Shown here: positions 37,049 to 45,798 of the stretch, piece by piece | Layout of the letters: every line of letters starts with the position of its first letter | Numbering within the stretch: the first letter of the stretch is position 1 | Assembly: GCF_014649715.1 (NCBI RefSeq) | Contig: NZ_BMTO01000017.1 | Coordinates: forward strand, 62,001-126,000 | Origin: Streptomyces lateritius | GTDB lineage: Bacteria; Actinomycetota; Actinomycetes; Streptomycetales; Streptomycetaceae | DNA: 64,000 nucleotides | Direction of reading: 5' to 3' | Position numbers and translations under genes: made by a program | The notes under the pieces: model-generated | Database searches by the model: none | What the model was told of the DNA's origin: nothing | The model's input: only the letters and a program-made list of their open reading frames with translations

Positions 37049-37123
37049 CCGTGCGAGGGTGCGCGAAAGCGGCGCGTGGACGACGCTGGGTGAACGGACG
37101 TCACCGGAGAGTCAGGAGGCTCC

Positions 37124-37981
37124 ATGCGTCACCCCATCGCCCGAGCGGTGACCACTGCCCTGGGCCTGTTCGCGGCGGCGGCCGGGCCGCTCGCCACCGC
37201 CGCGCCCGCAGCCGCCGACAGCGTCGTGGTCGGCGGGCAGCCCGCCAGGATCGCCGGCGCGCCGTGGGTCGTGGCGCTCTCCAGCCGTGACCGATTCGGG
37301 GGTACGCGCGGGGGCCAGTTCTGCGGTGGTGTCGTCGTGGCTCCCACCCGGGTGGTCACCGCCGCCCACTGCCTCGGTCGGGAGATCCTCGGCGGCGAGC
37401 CCTGGGAGGTCCCCGACTTCAAGGTCATCGCGGGCCGGAGCGCCTTGCGCGGTGAAGGCGGAAAGGAGATCCGGGTCGCCGGCACCTGGGTCAACCCGTC
37501 CTACGACGCGACGACCAACGACGGCGATCTCGCCGTACTCACGCTGGCGAGCGCGCTCCCGCACTCCTACGTGATCGCGACCGCCGCCACCGGCGACGAC
37601 GCCGAGACCCCGGGAACGCCCGCGACGGTGTACGGGTGGGGCGACACGACCGGCAACGGCACCTATGCCTCGTCCCTGCGGTCGGCCCCCGTCCAGGTGC
37701 TGTCCGACGCCGCGTGCGAGCGGGCCTACCCGGGCGTCTTCGGGACGGCGTATCGCGCCGGGACGATGCTGTGTGCCGGAGACCCGCAGGGCGGCAAGGA
37801 CGCGTGTCAGGGGGACAGTGGAGGGCCGCTGGTGGCCGGTGGGCGCCTCATCGGGCTCGTGTCCTGGGGCAGCGGCTGCGGACAGGCCGAGAATCCGGGT
37901 GTGTACACACGGGTGTCGGCGCTCCTGCCGTCGACACTCCGACCCGTGACGCCGGTGAGCCCGAGCCCCCGGGGCTCGTGA
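37124..37981 (+). CDS. Secreted trypsin-like serine protease (S1)
   Basis: Encodes 285 aa; AGGAGG sits 4 bases before ATG 37124. A signal peptide of about 31 residues (Arg, hydrophobic core, AAPAAA) precedes the mature start VVVGG near 34. The catalytic triad is H82 in TAAHC, D135 in GDLAVL and S232 in GDSGGP; D226 six residues before the serine indicates trypsin specificity for Arg/Lys. Cysteine pairs fit three disulphides. Location right after hrdB is conserved from memory. It probably works outside the cell in nutrient or developmental proteolysis. Confidence 0.93.
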   Translation: MRHPIARAVTTALGLFAAAAGPLATAAPAAADSVVVGGQPARIAGAPWVVALSSRDRFGGTRGGQFCGGVVVAPTRVVTAAHCLGREILGGEPWEVPDFKVIAGRSALRGEGGKEIRVAGTWVNPSYDATTNDGDLAVLTLASALPHSYVIATAATGDDAETPGTPATVYGWGDTTGNGTYASSLRSAPVQVLSDAACERAYPGVFGTAYRAGTMLCAGDPQGGKDACQGDSGGPLVAGGRLIGLVSWGSGCGQAENPGVYTRVSALLPSTLRPVTPVSPSPRGS

Positions 37982-38003
37982 GGACCCGGGTCCGGGTACG
38001 AGA

Positions 38004-38045
38004 ACGGGCGGCCGCCCCCCTGTGACTGCGGGGATGGCCGCCCGT
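38004..38045. terminator. Terminator between the protease and the convergent small gene
   Basis: Stem ACGGGCGGCC/GGCCGCCCGT (38004-38013, 38036-38045) with an inner C/G run pairing; serves two convergent genes. Confidence 0.8.
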
Positions 38046-38090
38046 CGTCCGGTCGGCGACCGGCCCTGGGCTCGTCGTTGATGCGAGGTG

Positions 38091-38321
38091 TCAGCGGTCC
38101 TCGTCTACTGCCTTGGCCGGCACGTCGGTGAGCCGGTCCGTCTCATCCTGTATTTCCGCGGCGATCTTCTTGAGTTCCGGCTCGAACTTGCGCCCGTGGT
38201 GGGCGCAGAAGAGCAAGTCACCACCGCTGGTCAGGACGACGCGCAGGTACGCCTGGGCGCCACAGCGGTCGCAGCGGTCAGCGGCCGTCAGGGGGCTCGC
38301 GGGGGTCAGAACAGTAGTCAC
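38091..38321 (-). CDS. Small zinc-ribbon-like protein (DUF7455)
   Basis: Encodes 76 aa from GTG 38321 with an AGAGG block upstream. CDRCGAQAYLRV and DLLFCAHHGRKFEP give two Cys plus Cys/His that look like a zinc knuckle; a helical charged tail follows. I recall this small family as conserved in actinomycetes between hrdB and parE. Function unknown. It is divergent from parE across 431 bp. Confidence 0.8.
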   Translation of the reverse strand: MTTVLTPASPLTAADRCDRCGAQAYLRVVLTSGGDLLFCAHHGRKFEPELKKIAAEIQDETDRLTDVPAKAVDEDR

Positions 38322-38752
38322 GTCGCCTCTTCTCTAGCTCGACGAGCTGTCGTACCAGGGTCAACATCCAACCAGGCCGAAAACGTTCCCGCTCGTGGCT
38401 TTTCCTCGAAACTTCTTCCAGGTGGCTGTCTGCTGCCGGTTGGCGGCGAATGAGCCGTATTGCGTCGCACTACGGATTTCGCATTGCTTGTCTCGGTCCG
38501 TCCTCCCGGCTGGGTTGCCGGTTGTTCATGAGGACGTGCCCGGAGCCTAAATGGTTCATGCCAGGAAGGGAACGTGATGTTCACGTCACCCCATCGAGGG
38601 ATCGAACACCTATGCGACTCTGTACTAGCATGAGAAATCAGGGAGGGTGGCGTGACAACGGCTCTACCAGGCATCGGTACCCTCTGACCGGTGACCGACG
38701 CCGGGCTTTACCCCATCGAGCCAGTTTTCAAATTCAGCGAGGAGCGAACCGC
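38322..38752. promoter_or_regulatory. 431-bp divergent region upstream of parE
   Basis: No gene is supported. The region is less GC-rich than its surroundings. It holds an ACGTGA-TGT-TCACGT inverted repeat (38572-38586), a LexA-box-like TCGAAC-ACCT-ATGCGA (38602-38617) and a TAGCAT hexamer (38626-38631) that could be the -10 of parE, 18 bp from TCGAAC as a poor -35. The AGGAG ribosome site of parE ends 8 bases before its GTG. Confidence 0.5.
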
Positions 38753-40870
38753 GTGACCGCCGATACGTCCGTGCCGTCCAGTGCGCTGCTGACCGCAGAC
38801 CGTGACGGTTCCAACTACACCGCGCGGCACCTGCTCGTACTCGAAGGGCTCGAAGCGGTCCGCAAGCGCCCTGGCATGTACATCGGGTCCACCGACAGCC
38901 GCGGCCTCATGCACTGCCTCTGGGAGATCATCGACAACTCCGTCGACGAAGCCCTCGGTGGCTACTGCGACCACATCGACGTGATCCTCCACGAGGACGG
39001 CTCCGTCGAGGTGTGCGACAACGGCCGGGGCATCCCGGTCGACGTCGAGCCCAAGACCGGGCTCTCGGGTGTCGAGGTCGTCATGACCAAGCTTCACGCC
39101 GGCGGCAAGTTCGGCGGAGGCTCGTACGCGGCCTCCGGCGGTCTGCACGGCGTGGGCGCCTCCGTGGTGAACGCGCTGTCGGCCCGGCTCGACGTCGAGG
39201 TCGACCGGAACAGTTCCACGCACGCGATCAGCTTCCGCCGCGGAGTCCCCGGCATCTTCACCGAGCAGGGCCCCGACAGCCCCTTCGACCCCGGCAACGG
39301 CCTGCGCAAGATCAAGCGCGTGCCCAAGACCCGCACCGGCACCCGGGTGCGGTACTGGGCCGACCGGCAGATCTTCCTCAAGGACGCCAAGCTCTCGCTC
39401 GAGCACCTGCACCAGCGCGCCCGCCAGACAGCCTTCCTGGTGCCCGGCCTGACCATCGTCGTCCGCGACGAGCGTGATCTGGACGGTGTGGGCAAGAGCG
39501 AGGAGACCTTCCGCTTCGACGGCGGCATCAGCGAGTTCTGCGAGTTCCTCGCCCAGGACAAGGCCGTCTGCGACGTGCTGCGGCTGACCGGCCAGGGCAC
39601 CTTCAAGGAGACCGTCCCGGTGCTCGACGACCGCGGGCACATGACGCCCACCGAGGTCACCCGTGAGCTGGGCGTCGACGTCGCACTGCGCTGGGGCACC
39701 GGCTACGACACCACGGTCAAGTCCTTCGTCAACATCATCGCCACCCCCAAGGGCGGCACCCACGTCTCCGGCTTCGAGCAGGCCATCGCCAAGACGGTGA
39801 ACGAGGTGCTGCGCTCCGCCAAGATGCTGCGCGTCGCCGAGGACGACATCGTCAAGGACGACGCCCTCGAAGGGCTCACGGCGGTGGTGACCGTCCGTCT
39901 CGCGGAGCCGCAGTTCGAGGGCCAGACCAAAGAGGTGCTCGGCACCTCGGCGGCCCGCAGGATCGTCGCCAACGTGGTCGCCAAGGAACTGAAGGCCTTC
40001 CTGACCTCGACGAAGCGGGACGCCAAGGCGCAGGCCAGGGCCGTCCTGGAGAAGGCCGTGGCGGCTGCCAGAACGCGCATCGCGGCCCGTCAGCACAAGG
40101 AGGCGCAGCGCAGGAAGACCGCGCTCGAGACCTCCTCGCTGCCGGCCAAGCTCGCCGACTGCCGCAGCGACGACGTGGAGCGCAGCGAGCTCTTCATCGT
40201 CGAGGGCGACTCCGCGCTCGGCACCGCCAAGCTCGCCCGCAACAGCGAGTTCCAGGCGCTGCTGCCGATCCGGGGCAAGATCCTCAACGTCCAGAAGTCC
40301 TCCGTCTCGGACATGCTCAAGAACGCCGAGTGCGGAGCGATCATCCAGGTCATAGGGGCGGGCTCCGGCCGCACCTTCGACATCGACGCGGCCCGCTACG
40401 GCAAGATCGTGCTTCTCGTCGACGCCGACGTCGACGGCGCGCACATCCGCTGCCTCCTGCTGACCCTCTTCCAGCGCTACATGCGCCCCATGGTCGAGGC
40501 CGGCCGGGTCTTCGCCGCCGTGCCGCCCCTGCACCGGATCGAACTCGTCCAGCCCAAGAAGGGCCAGGACAAGTACGTCTACACGTACTCGGACAACGAG
40601 CTGCGCCAGACCCTGCTCGAGTACCAGCGCAAGGGCATCCGCTACAAGGACGCCATCCAGCGCTACAAGGGCCTCGGCGAGATGGACGCCGACCAGCTGG
40701 CGGAGACCACGATGGACCCGCGCCACCGCACCCTGCGCCGGATCAACATTGGCGACCTGGACTCCGCCGAGCAGATCTTCGACCTGCTCATGGGTAACGA
40801 CGTCGCGCCCCGCAAGGAGTTCATCACCAGCTCGGCGGCGACCCTCGACCGCTCGCGGATCGACGCCTGA
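38753..40870 (+). CDS. parE: DNA topoisomerase IV subunit B (ParE)
   Basis: Encodes 705 aa from GTG 38753 with AGGAG 8 bases upstream. GHKL ATPase: EIIDNSVDEAL, DNGRGIPV, GGKFGGGSYAASGGLHGVGASVVNALS. Transducer lysine is in RWGTGYDTTVKSF-type block. The TOPRIM fold has ELFIVEGDSALG and DADVDGAHIR. Topoisomerase IV separates replicated chromosomes. I assign ParE rather than GyrB because gyrBA is normally near oriC in Streptomyces and a ParC-type gene lies about 6 kb to the right. The protein is of usual length. A terminator follows. Confidence 0.93.
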   Translation: MTADTSVPSSALLTADRDGSNYTARHLLVLEGLEAVRKRPGMYIGSTDSRGLMHCLWEIIDNSVDEALGGYCDHIDVILHEDGSVEVCDNGRGIPVDVEPKTGLSGVEVVMTKLHAGGKFGGGSYAASGGLHGVGASVVNALSARLDVEVDRNSSTHAISFRRGVPGIFTEQGPDSPFDPGNGLRKIKRVPKTRTGTRVRYWADRQIFLKDAKLSLEHLHQRARQTAFLVPGLTIVVRDERDLDGVGKSEETFRFDGGISEFCEFLAQDKAVCDVLRLTGQGTFKETVPVLDDRGHMTPTEVTRELGVDVALRWGTGYDTTVKSFVNIIATPKGGTHVSGFEQAIAKTVNEVLRSAKMLRVAEDDIVKDDALEGLTAVVTVRLAEPQFEGQTKEVLGTSAARRIVANVVAKELKAFLTSTKRDAKAQARAVLEKAVAAARTRIAARQHKEAQRRKTALETSSLPAKLADCRSDDVERSELFIVEGDSALGTAKLARNSEFQALLPIRGKILNVQKSSVSDMLKNAECGAIIQVIGAGSGRTFDIDAARYGKIVLLVDADVDGAHIRCLLLTLFQRYMRPMVEAGRVFAAVPPLHRIELVQPKKGQDKYVYTYSDNELRQTLLEYQRKGIRYKDAIQRYKGLGEMDADQLAETTMDPRHRTLRRINIGDLDSAEQIFDLLMGNDVAPRKEFITSSAATLDRSRIDA

Positions 40871-40885
40871 GCCACCTCTCCCACC

Positions 40886-40914
40886 CAGGGGTGGAGCCGC
40901 CGGCTCCACCCCTG
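40886..40914. terminator. Terminator after parE
   Basis: Perfect 13-bp stem (40886-40898 with 40902-40914), 3-base loop. Confidence 0.85.
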
Positions 40915-41056
40915 CGGCGATCACGTTTGTCACATCGCGAGGGGAATCCGTCACCTGATGGGGTGAAGTGAGAGGGGAGAAGAGTCCGGGATCTTCCCGC
41001 TCTGTCCATCCTTGGGCACGCGGCCGAAACGGTTCGCTGACAAGGAGGGTTCACCG

Positions 41057-41551
41057 GTGGAGAAGCACGAAGGGCCGGGCGCCCCCGCGGTGTGGATCGA
41101 CGACCCCTGGTCCGACGCCCTGGCCGCCGGCTGGGGCGAGTCCGCCGACGCCGAGGCACCCGGCGGCGCCGGAGCGCACGCCACGGCGACACCCGGCGCC
41201 GTGCCGCGGCAGCAGGGTGGCCGCAGCGCGTCCGACATCTACCTGGAAGTCCAGCGCAGCCCCGCGTTCCAGGAAGTACGCAGCCGCTACCGGCGGTTCG
41301 TGATCCCCGCGGCGATCGCCTTCCTGCTCTGGTATCTCGCCTACGTCGTGGCGGCGACGGCGGCACCCGGGCTGATGGCCCGGCCGGTCAGTGGCGCGAT
41401 CAACGTGGCCATGCTCGCCGGACTGGGCCAGTTCCTCTCCACCTTCCTCCTGACCTGGGCCTACGCCCGTCACGCCCGCCTGCGACGGGACCGGGCGGCG
41501 CTGGAACTGCGCTGGGACACCCAGGAGATGACGCGCGGGATGCAGCGGTGA
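41057..41551 (+). CDS. DUF485 small membrane protein
   Basis: Encodes 164 aa from GTG 41057 with AAGGAGGG 7 bases upstream. The first 75 residues are an Ala/Gly-rich tail; then SDIYLEVQRSPAFQEVRSRYRRF leads into two transmembrane helices (IAFLLWYLAYVVAATAAP and AMLAGLGQFLSTFLLTWAY), the DUF485 pattern. Members are paired with ActP/MctC-type symporters; in Corynebacterium the equivalent MctB accompanies MctC. Its stop overlaps the next gene's GTG by 4 bases, so translation is coupled. Confidence 0.88.
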   Translation: MEKHEGPGAPAVWIDDPWSDALAAGWGESADAEAPGGAGAHATATPGAVPRQQGGRSASDIYLEVQRSPAFQEVRSRYRRFVIPAAIAFLLWYLAYVVAATAAPGLMARPVSGAINVAMLAGLGQFLSTFLLTWAYARHARLRRDRAALELRWDTQEMTRGMQR

Positions 41552-43146
41552 CCGGCGACCACCAGACTCTGGCGCTGCTGCTGTTCAGCGCGTTCATCGC
41601 GGTCACGCTGGGGATCACCACCTGGGTGAGCCGCAACCGGCACGGTTCGGCGGAGGAGTTCTACGCCGGCGGCCGACTGTTCTCGCCCATGGAGAACGGT
41701 TTCGCCATCGCGGGCGACTACATGTCCGCCGCCTCCTTCCTCGGCATCTCCGGACTGATCGCGCTCTTCGGCTACGACGGCATGCTGTACTCCGTCGGCT
41801 TCCTGGTCGCCTGGCTGGTCGTCCTGCTCCTGGTCGCCGAGCTGGTGCGCAACTGCGGCCGGTTCACCCTGGCCGACGTCGTCGCCGCCCGGATGGCCGA
41901 GCGGCCGGTCAGGATCGCCGCCGGGACCTCCTCCGTCACCGTCTCCGTGCTCTACCTGGTGGCTCAGATGGTCGGCGCCGGCAGCCTGGTCGCCCTGCTC
42001 CTCGGTGGCACCAGCGAGGCCGCCCGCTCCTGGACCGTGATCGGCGTCGGCGCGCTGATGGTGATCTACGTGTCGCTGGGCGGGATGCGGGCCACCACGT
42101 GGATCCAGATCGTCAAGGCCGTACTCCTCATGGCCGGCACGATCGCGCTGACCGTGCTCGTCCTGGTCCGCTTCCACGGCGACTTCGACCAGTTGCTCGC
42201 CACCGCCGCCGAACGCAGCGGACACGGCAGGGACTTCCTCGCGCCGGGGCTGCGCTACGGGGGCGACTGGACCGCGCGGCTCGACTTCATCAGCCTCGGG
42301 ATCGCGCTCGTCCTGGGCACCGCGGGACTGCCCCACATCCTGTCCCGCTTCTACACCGTGCCGACGGCCCGGGCCGCCCGCCGTTCGGTCGTCTGGTCCA
42401 TCGGCCTGATCGGCAGCTTCTACCTGATGACGATCGTCCTCGGCTTCGGCGCGGCCGCGATCATCGGCCCCGACGCCGTCCGCGCCTCCAACGCCGCGGG
42501 CAACACCGCCGTACCGCTCCTCGCCCTCGACCTCGGCGGGGGCGCGGGCTCGACCGGCGGCACCGTGCTCTTCGCGATCGTCGCCGCCGTCGCCTTCGCG
42601 ACCATCCTGGCCGTGGTCGCCGGCATCACCCTCGCCTCCTCGGCCTCCGTCGCCCACGATCTCTACGCCTCGCTGCGCCGCCGCGACGCCCACGCCAAGC
42701 AGTACAGCGAGGTGACCGTGGCGCGGCTCGCCGCCGCGGGCATCGGAGCGGCCGCGATCGGCCTCGGTCTGCTCGCACGCGACCTCAACGTGGCGTTCCT
42801 CGTCGGACTCGCCTTCGCGGTGGCAGCCTCCGCCAACCTTCCGGTGCTGCTCTATTCGCTGTTCTGGCGGAACTTCACCACCAGGGGCGCCGTGTGGTCG
42901 GTGTACGGAGGGCTCGTCCCGGCCGTCCTTCTGGTCGTTCTCTCGCCGGTCGTGTCCGGCGGCCCCGACGCGCTCTTCCCGGGCGTCGACTTCCATGTCT
43001 TCCCGCTCCAGAACCCCGGGGTGGTCTCGATCCCGCTGGGCTTCCTGGCCGGCTGGGTCGGAACGGTCACCTCCGCCGAGCCGCCGGACGCGGCCAAGCA
43101 CGCGGAGACGGAGGTCCGGGCTCTCACGGGAGCGGGCGCCGTCTGA
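41548..43146 (+). CDS. Solute:sodium symporter for acetate/monocarboxylates (ActP/MctC-like)
   Basis: Encodes 532 aa from GTG 41548 inside the GTGA overlap with the DUF485 gene. About 13 membrane helices. SSS-family signatures are EFYAGGRLFSPMENGFAIAGDYMSAASFLG near the start, GMRATTWIQIVKAVLLMAG mid-chain, GLPHILSRFYTVP, and SASVAHDLYASL late, all as in ActP. It would import acetate, pyruvate or propionate with sodium or protons. It converges on a CitA/CitB-like two-component pair, which probably senses such a substrate. Confidence 0.9.
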   Translation: MTGDHQTLALLLFSAFIAVTLGITTWVSRNRHGSAEEFYAGGRLFSPMENGFAIAGDYMSAASFLGISGLIALFGYDGMLYSVGFLVAWLVVLLLVAELVRNCGRFTLADVVAARMAERPVRIAAGTSSVTVSVLYLVAQMVGAGSLVALLLGGTSEAARSWTVIGVGALMVIYVSLGGMRATTWIQIVKAVLLMAGTIALTVLVLVRFHGDFDQLLATAAERSGHGRDFLAPGLRYGGDWTARLDFISLGIALVLGTAGLPHILSRFYTVPTARAARRSVVWSIGLIGSFYLMTIVLGFGAAAIIGPDAVRASNAAGNTAVPLLALDLGGGAGSTGGTVLFAIVAAVAFATILAVVAGITLASSASVAHDLYASLRRRDAHAKQYSEVTVARLAAAGIGAAAIGLGLLARDLNVAFLVGLAFAVAASANLPVLLYSLFWRNFTTRGAVWSVYGGLVPAVLLVVLSPVVSGGPDALFPGVDFHVFPLQNPGVVSIPLGFLAGWVGTVTSAEPPDAAKHAETEVRALTGAGAV

Positions 43147-43204
43147 CCGCCGTACGAGCGGGACCGGCAGCCCCGGACGCCGTCCGACCGCCGTAGGCGC
43201 CAGG

Positions 43205-43894
43205 TCAGCCGGCGGCGGTCGACGTGGCCCAGACGTACCGGTGCTCGGGCCGGCCCGTCTCGCCGTACTTCAGCGACAGGCGGACCCGCCCGGTGCGTTC
43301 GAGCAGCTTGAGGTAGCGCTGGGCGGTCTGCCGGCTCACTCCCGCCCGCTCGGCGATCTCCTGGGTCGACAGCGGCCCGTCGGCGGTGAGCAGGACCTGT
43401 CGTACCAGCTCCGCCATGGTGGGGGAGTGGCCCTTGGGCAGGTCGTGTTCCGCCCCGCCCGCGGAGAGGGCGCCGAAGATCCGGTCCACCTCGGCCTGTT
43501 CCGCCTCGCCGCCGCCGTCGAGGGTGTGGCGCAGCGCCGCGTACGCCTCCAGCTTGGTGCGCAGCCCGGCGAACGTGAACGGCTTGACCAGGTACTGCAG
43601 CGCACCGTGCCGCATCGCCGCCTGGACGGTCGCCACGTCCCGTGCGGCCGTCACCATGATCACGTCGGTCTGGTGACCGAGCCGGCGGAGTTCCCGTACG
43701 ACGGCGAGCCCGTTCTCGTCCGGCAGGTAGTGATCGAGGAGGATCAGGTCGACCGGGACCTCGGCGAGACGAGCGAGCGCTCCGCCGGTCGAATGGGCGG
43801 TGGCGACGACACGGAAGCCGGGCACCTTGGCGACGTAGGCCGCGTTGATCCGCGCGACCCGTACGTCGTCGTCCACGACCAGCACGTCGATCAT
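43205..43894 (-). CDS. CitB/DcuR-type response regulator
   Basis: Encodes 229 aa. Receiver domain: acidic pocket DDD at residues 8-10, phosphoacceptor D54 in ILLDHYLPDENG, T/S in MVTAARD, and K in LVKPF. The C-terminal helix-turn-helix (LSTQEIAERAGVSRQTAQRYLKLLERTG) is of the CitB family. Its start overlaps the kinase stop by 4 bases (ATGA), so kinase and regulator are coupled. The obvious candidate target is the convergent symporter operon, whose promoter lies on the far side. Confidence 0.92.
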   Translation of the reverse strand: MIDVLVVDDDVRVARINAAYVAKVPGFRVVATAHSTGGALARLAEVPVDLILLDHYLPDENGLAVVRELRRLGHQTDVIMVTAARDVATVQAAMRHGALQYLVKPFTFAGLRTKLEAYAALRHTLDGGGEAEQAEVDRIFGALSAGGAEHDLPKGHSPTMAELVRQVLLTADGPLSTQEIAERAGVSRQTAQRYLKLLERTGRVRLSLKYGETGRPEHRYVWATSTAAG

Positions 43895-45588
43895 CGCGCC
43901 TCCCCGACCGACTCGCGGGCGGGACCCGTGAGTGTCCGCGTGACCGGTTCCGCGGTGGGCTCCGGTTCGGTCAGCGCCTCGGGGAGGACGACGGTGAACT
44001 CGGCGCCTCCGTCCACGCCCTCGCCGACCCGGGCGCTGCCGCCCCGCCGTTCGGCGAGCCGGCGCACCAGGGCGAGACCGAGGCCGCGCTTGCCGTGGGA
44101 GGGCAGCACCTTGGTGGTCCAGCCCTCGGTGAAGATGAGTTCACGCCGGTCCTCGGGGACGCCCGGGCCGCTGTCGCAGACCCGCAGGACGGCTGTACGG
44201 CCCTCGGCCCGCAGGGCGATCTCCACACGCGGTTCGGCGGTTCCGGCGGCGGCGTCCAAGGCGTTGTCGACCAGGTTGCCGACGACGGTGACCAGCTCGC
44301 GCGGATCCACCAGACGATCCGGAAGCAGCGAGTCGGGCGCGATCCGCAGCGAGACGCCGCGCTCGGCGGCGACCGTCGCCTTGCCGACGAGCAGCGCGGC
44401 GACGAGGGGATCGTGGACCCTCTCGGTGACCTGCTCGGCGGTGGCGCGGTGCACACCCACGACCTCGGTCACGAACTCGACCGCCTCGTCGTGCATCTCC
44501 AGCTCCAGAAGGCCGAGGAGGGTGTGAAGACGGTTGGCGTGCTCATGGTCCTGGGCCCGCAGGGCGTCGATCAGGCCGCGGGTGGAGTCCAGCTCGCGCC
44601 CGAGCCGCTCCAGCTCGGTGCGGTCTCGGAGGGTGGCGACGGCGCCTCCGTCGTCGGTCGGCATGCGGTTGGCGATGAGCACCCGGTGGCCGCGCACGGT
44701 CACCAGATCCTCGCCCGTGACCCGGCCGGCCAGCACGTCGGCCGTACGACCCGGGCCGAGCGCCCCCTCCAGGGGCTGTCCGACGGCCTCGGGGCCGATC
44801 CCGAGGAGACGCTGCGCCTCGTCGTTCAACAGCCGTACGCGACCGGTCCGGTCGAGGGCGACGACGCCCTCGCGGATGCCGTGGAGCATGGCCTCGCGCT
44901 CGGCGAGCAGCGCGGAGATGTCCGAGAAGGCGAGGTCGTGGGTCTGCCGCTGGAGCCGGCGGGAGATCAGATAGGCGGCCAGCGCGCCTGCGGCCAGGGC
45001 GCCGCCCGCGTAGGCGAGGAGCCCCGGGATCGCTCCCAGCAGACGGTCCTGGACGCTGTCGTACTCGATCCCGACCGACACCGCGCCGACGATGGCTCCG
45101 TCCGCGCCCCGCAGCGGCGTCTTGCCGCGCGCTGAGCGGCCGAGCGTGCCGCTGTCGATCTCCATGACCTCCTGACCCGCGAGAGCCGCGCTGGGGTCCG
45201 TGGAGACGACCTTGCCGATCTGCGTGGGGTCGGTGTGCGACCAGCGCACGCCGCGGGTGTCCATGACGACGACGTACTCGGCACCGGTGGTGCGCCGGAT
45301 CCGCTCGGCCTCCGCCTGCACGGCGCCGCGCGGGGAAGGGGAGGAACCGCGCAGGGCGGCGGCGACCTGGGGGGATGCGGCGGTGTCGGCGATCGCGAGG
45401 GCGCGCCGCATGGCCTGGTCGTCGAGCTGGGCGCTGAGCGGTGCGAGGAAGAGGCCGGTGGCCAGCACGGTGACGCCGGTGGCGACGGCCAGCTGCATGA
45501 GGAGGACCTGGGAGAACACCCGCCGCGGCCAGCCGAACCGCCGGCGGCGCGACGCCGGCCGCGCGGGGGTGGTCGGTGCGGGGCTCAT
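43891..45588 (-). CDS. CitA/DcuS-type sensor histidine kinase
   Basis: Encodes 565 aa from ATG 45588. Layout: TM1 (about 24-50), an extracytoplasmic PAS-like sensor with AEYVVVMDTRGVRWSHTDP and GKVVSTDPSAALAG (the CitA/DcuS carboxylate-sensor pattern), TM2 (about 185-210), a cytoplasmic PAS, then the kinase: RAQDHEHANRLHTLLGLLELE supplies the phosphoacceptor His, NLVDNALDAA the N box, and DSGPGVP and GKRGLGLALV the G boxes. It probably binds an organic acid outside the cell and phosphorylates the regulator encoded next. Confidence 0.92.
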   Translation of the reverse strand: MSPAPTTPARPASRRRRFGWPRRVFSQVLLMQLAVATGVTVLATGLFLAPLSAQLDDQAMRRALAIADTAASPQVAAALRGSSPSPRGAVQAEAERIRRTTGAEYVVVMDTRGVRWSHTDPTQIGKVVSTDPSAALAGQEVMEIDSGTLGRSARGKTPLRGADGAIVGAVSVGIEYDSVQDRLLGAIPGLLAYAGGALAAGALAAYLISRRLQRQTHDLAFSDISALLAEREAMLHGIREGVVALDRTGRVRLLNDEAQRLLGIGPEAVGQPLEGALGPGRTADVLAGRVTGEDLVTVRGHRVLIANRMPTDDGGAVATLRDRTELERLGRELDSTRGLIDALRAQDHEHANRLHTLLGLLELEMHDEAVEFVTEVVGVHRATAEQVTERVHDPLVAALLVGKATVAAERGVSLRIAPDSLLPDRLVDPRELVTVVGNLVDNALDAAAGTAEPRVEIALRAEGRTAVLRVCDSGPGVPEDRRELIFTEGWTTKVLPSHGKRGLGLALVRRLAERRGGSARVGEGVDGGAEFTVVLPEALTEPEPTAEPVTRTLTGPARESVGEAR

Positions 45589-45781
45589 GGCAGGAACGGT
45601 ACGGGGCGGGGGAGACCGACCGGAAATCTCCGGGACGGCCGGCGGCGGACGCGACGCCGCACGACACGGTGTGTGCCGGTCCGGGGGCGGAGCGTGCCGG
45701 ACCCCGTGCCTATTCTGGGAGCTTCGGCCGACGCCAGGACGGCCGGACACGGGCGGTCGGAGACAGGCGGCCGGAGACATC

Positions 45782-45798
45782 GGAAAGGGTTTTCCTTG
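45782..45798 (+). promoter_or_regulatory. Ribosome site and possible Zur-like palindrome of the COG0523 gene
   Basis: GGAAAGGGTTTTCC (45782-45795) is a near palindrome overlapping the purine-rich ribosome site directly before the TTG start. It matches the TGAAAATGATTTTCA-type zinc-regulator consensus at about 10 of 15 positions, which may be chance. A TATTCT -10-like hexamer lies at 45711-45716. Confidence 0.3.

Noticed and set aside
38708-40954. 748-aa minus-strand frame over parE
   Set aside because: Shadow of parE without any motif.
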